From positions 1 to 6,706 of the forward strand of contig CAMHMM010000104.1 of the NCBI GenBank assembly GCA_946186215.1: DNA of 6,706 bases, in the 5' to 3' direction. The notes under the pieces were generated by a model, which was not told the DNA's origin, ran no database searches, and worked only from the letters and a program-made list of their open reading frames with translations. The position numbers and the translations under genes were made by a program. The DNA is from an uncultured Ruminococcus sp. GTDB lineage: Bacteria > Bacillota > Clostridia > Oscillospirales > Ruminococcaceae. The stretch's first letter is position 1; each line of letters starts with the position of its first letter. Of the stretch, positions 6,549-6,706 are shown one piece after another.

Positions 6549-6576
6549 ATTATCCGCATAATTTGCTTCGTTTCAA
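6549..6576 (-). promoter_or_regulatory. Candidate sigma-70-type promoter for the hydrolase gene
   Basis: On the minus strand TTGAAA (6576-6571) and GATAAT (6554-6549) each match the -35 and -10 consensus at five of six positions, with a 16-bp spacer. The start point would fall near 6542, giving a leader of about 120 nt that contains the hairpin and 58-bp repeat. The -35 overlaps an imperfect inverted repeat (CGTTTC 6569-6574 with GAAACG 6593-6598) that could bind a regulator. No better promoter was seen closer to the start codon. Confidence 0.5.
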
Positions 6577-6615
6577 CGGTAGCCTGTTGTCCGAAACGGC
6601 TTATTTGCAGCGAGT

Positions 6616-6703
6616 CAAAGGGGATGAAACACCAGAGGGACGGAGCATAGATTTGCGAAGATGGCCGTATTTGTGCGCCGTCCCTCTTCGTTTCTCCCCT
6701 TTG
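6616..6703. repeat. 88-nt long inverted repeat at the window edge
   Basis: Three paired blocks nest around one centre: CAAAGGGGA (6616-6624) with TCCCCTTTG (6695-6703), GAAAC (6626-6630) with GTTTC (6690-6694), and AGAGGGACGG (6634-6643) with CCGTCCCTCT (6678-6687). That is 24 Watson-Crick pairs broken by small bulges. Inside, 6645-6652 can pair with 6669-6676 using two G-U pairs. No T-run follows on either strand, so it is not a typical terminator. It could be a miniature mobile element, a palindromic intergenic repeat or a structured RNA. Whether it extends past the window is unknown. Confidence 0.65.
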
Positions 6704-6706
6704 TAT

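Noticed and set aside
6422..6559. Upstream extension of the hydrolase frame to an ATG at 6559
   Set aside because: It translates the 58-bp repeat and GC-rich hairpins, has no family resemblance, and a good AAGGA site stands before the ATG at 6421.

Overview
The window reads as a chromosomal cell-wall segment from a Gram-positive, Clostridia-type Firmicute, most like a gut Ruminococcus or other Oscillospiraceae member (inference). The grounds are a class B penicillin-binding protein with two C-terminal PASTA domains, AGGA-type ribosome binding sites, a MurE domain carrying the meso-diaminopimelate signature DNPR, and intergenic DNA rich in GC-rich hairpin elements. No tRNA, rRNA, CRISPR array, transposase or phage gene was seen.

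Layout. Bases 1-89 hold the end of an upstream unit and a terminator-like hairpin (29-69). A 772-aa class B PBP of the FtsI/SpoVD family follows at 90-2408 (+). The 285-base gap to the next gene carries a hairpin-plus-58-bp repeat (2410-2493) and a second GC-rich structured element (2503-2547). A 936-aa fusion of complete MurE and MurF ligases occupies 2694-5504 (+) and ends in a strong, probably bidirectional terminator (5516-5548). A 272-aa metallo-beta-lactamase-fold hydrolase resembling COG1237 runs convergently at 6421-5603 (-). The last 285 bases (6422-6706) contain its ribosome binding site, a second inverted copy of the repeat (6446-6525), a sigma-70-type promoter candidate and an 88-nt long inverted repeat at the window edge.

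How the genes work together. The fused ligase adds meso-DAP and then D-Ala-D-Ala to the UDP-MurNAc peptide in the cytoplasm. The PBP crosslinks the finished peptides outside the membrane. This is the pbp-murE-murF section of a division and cell wall (dcw) cluster, but mraY, murD, ftsW and murG do not follow. The hydrolase has no evident link to wall synthesis.

The least explained material is between the genes. A hairpin with changed arms, a fixed 7-nt spacer and a 58-bp core identical at 49 of 58 positions occurs twice in opposite orientation. One copy directly follows the PBP stop codon and the other would lie in the 5' leader of the hydrolase mRNA.
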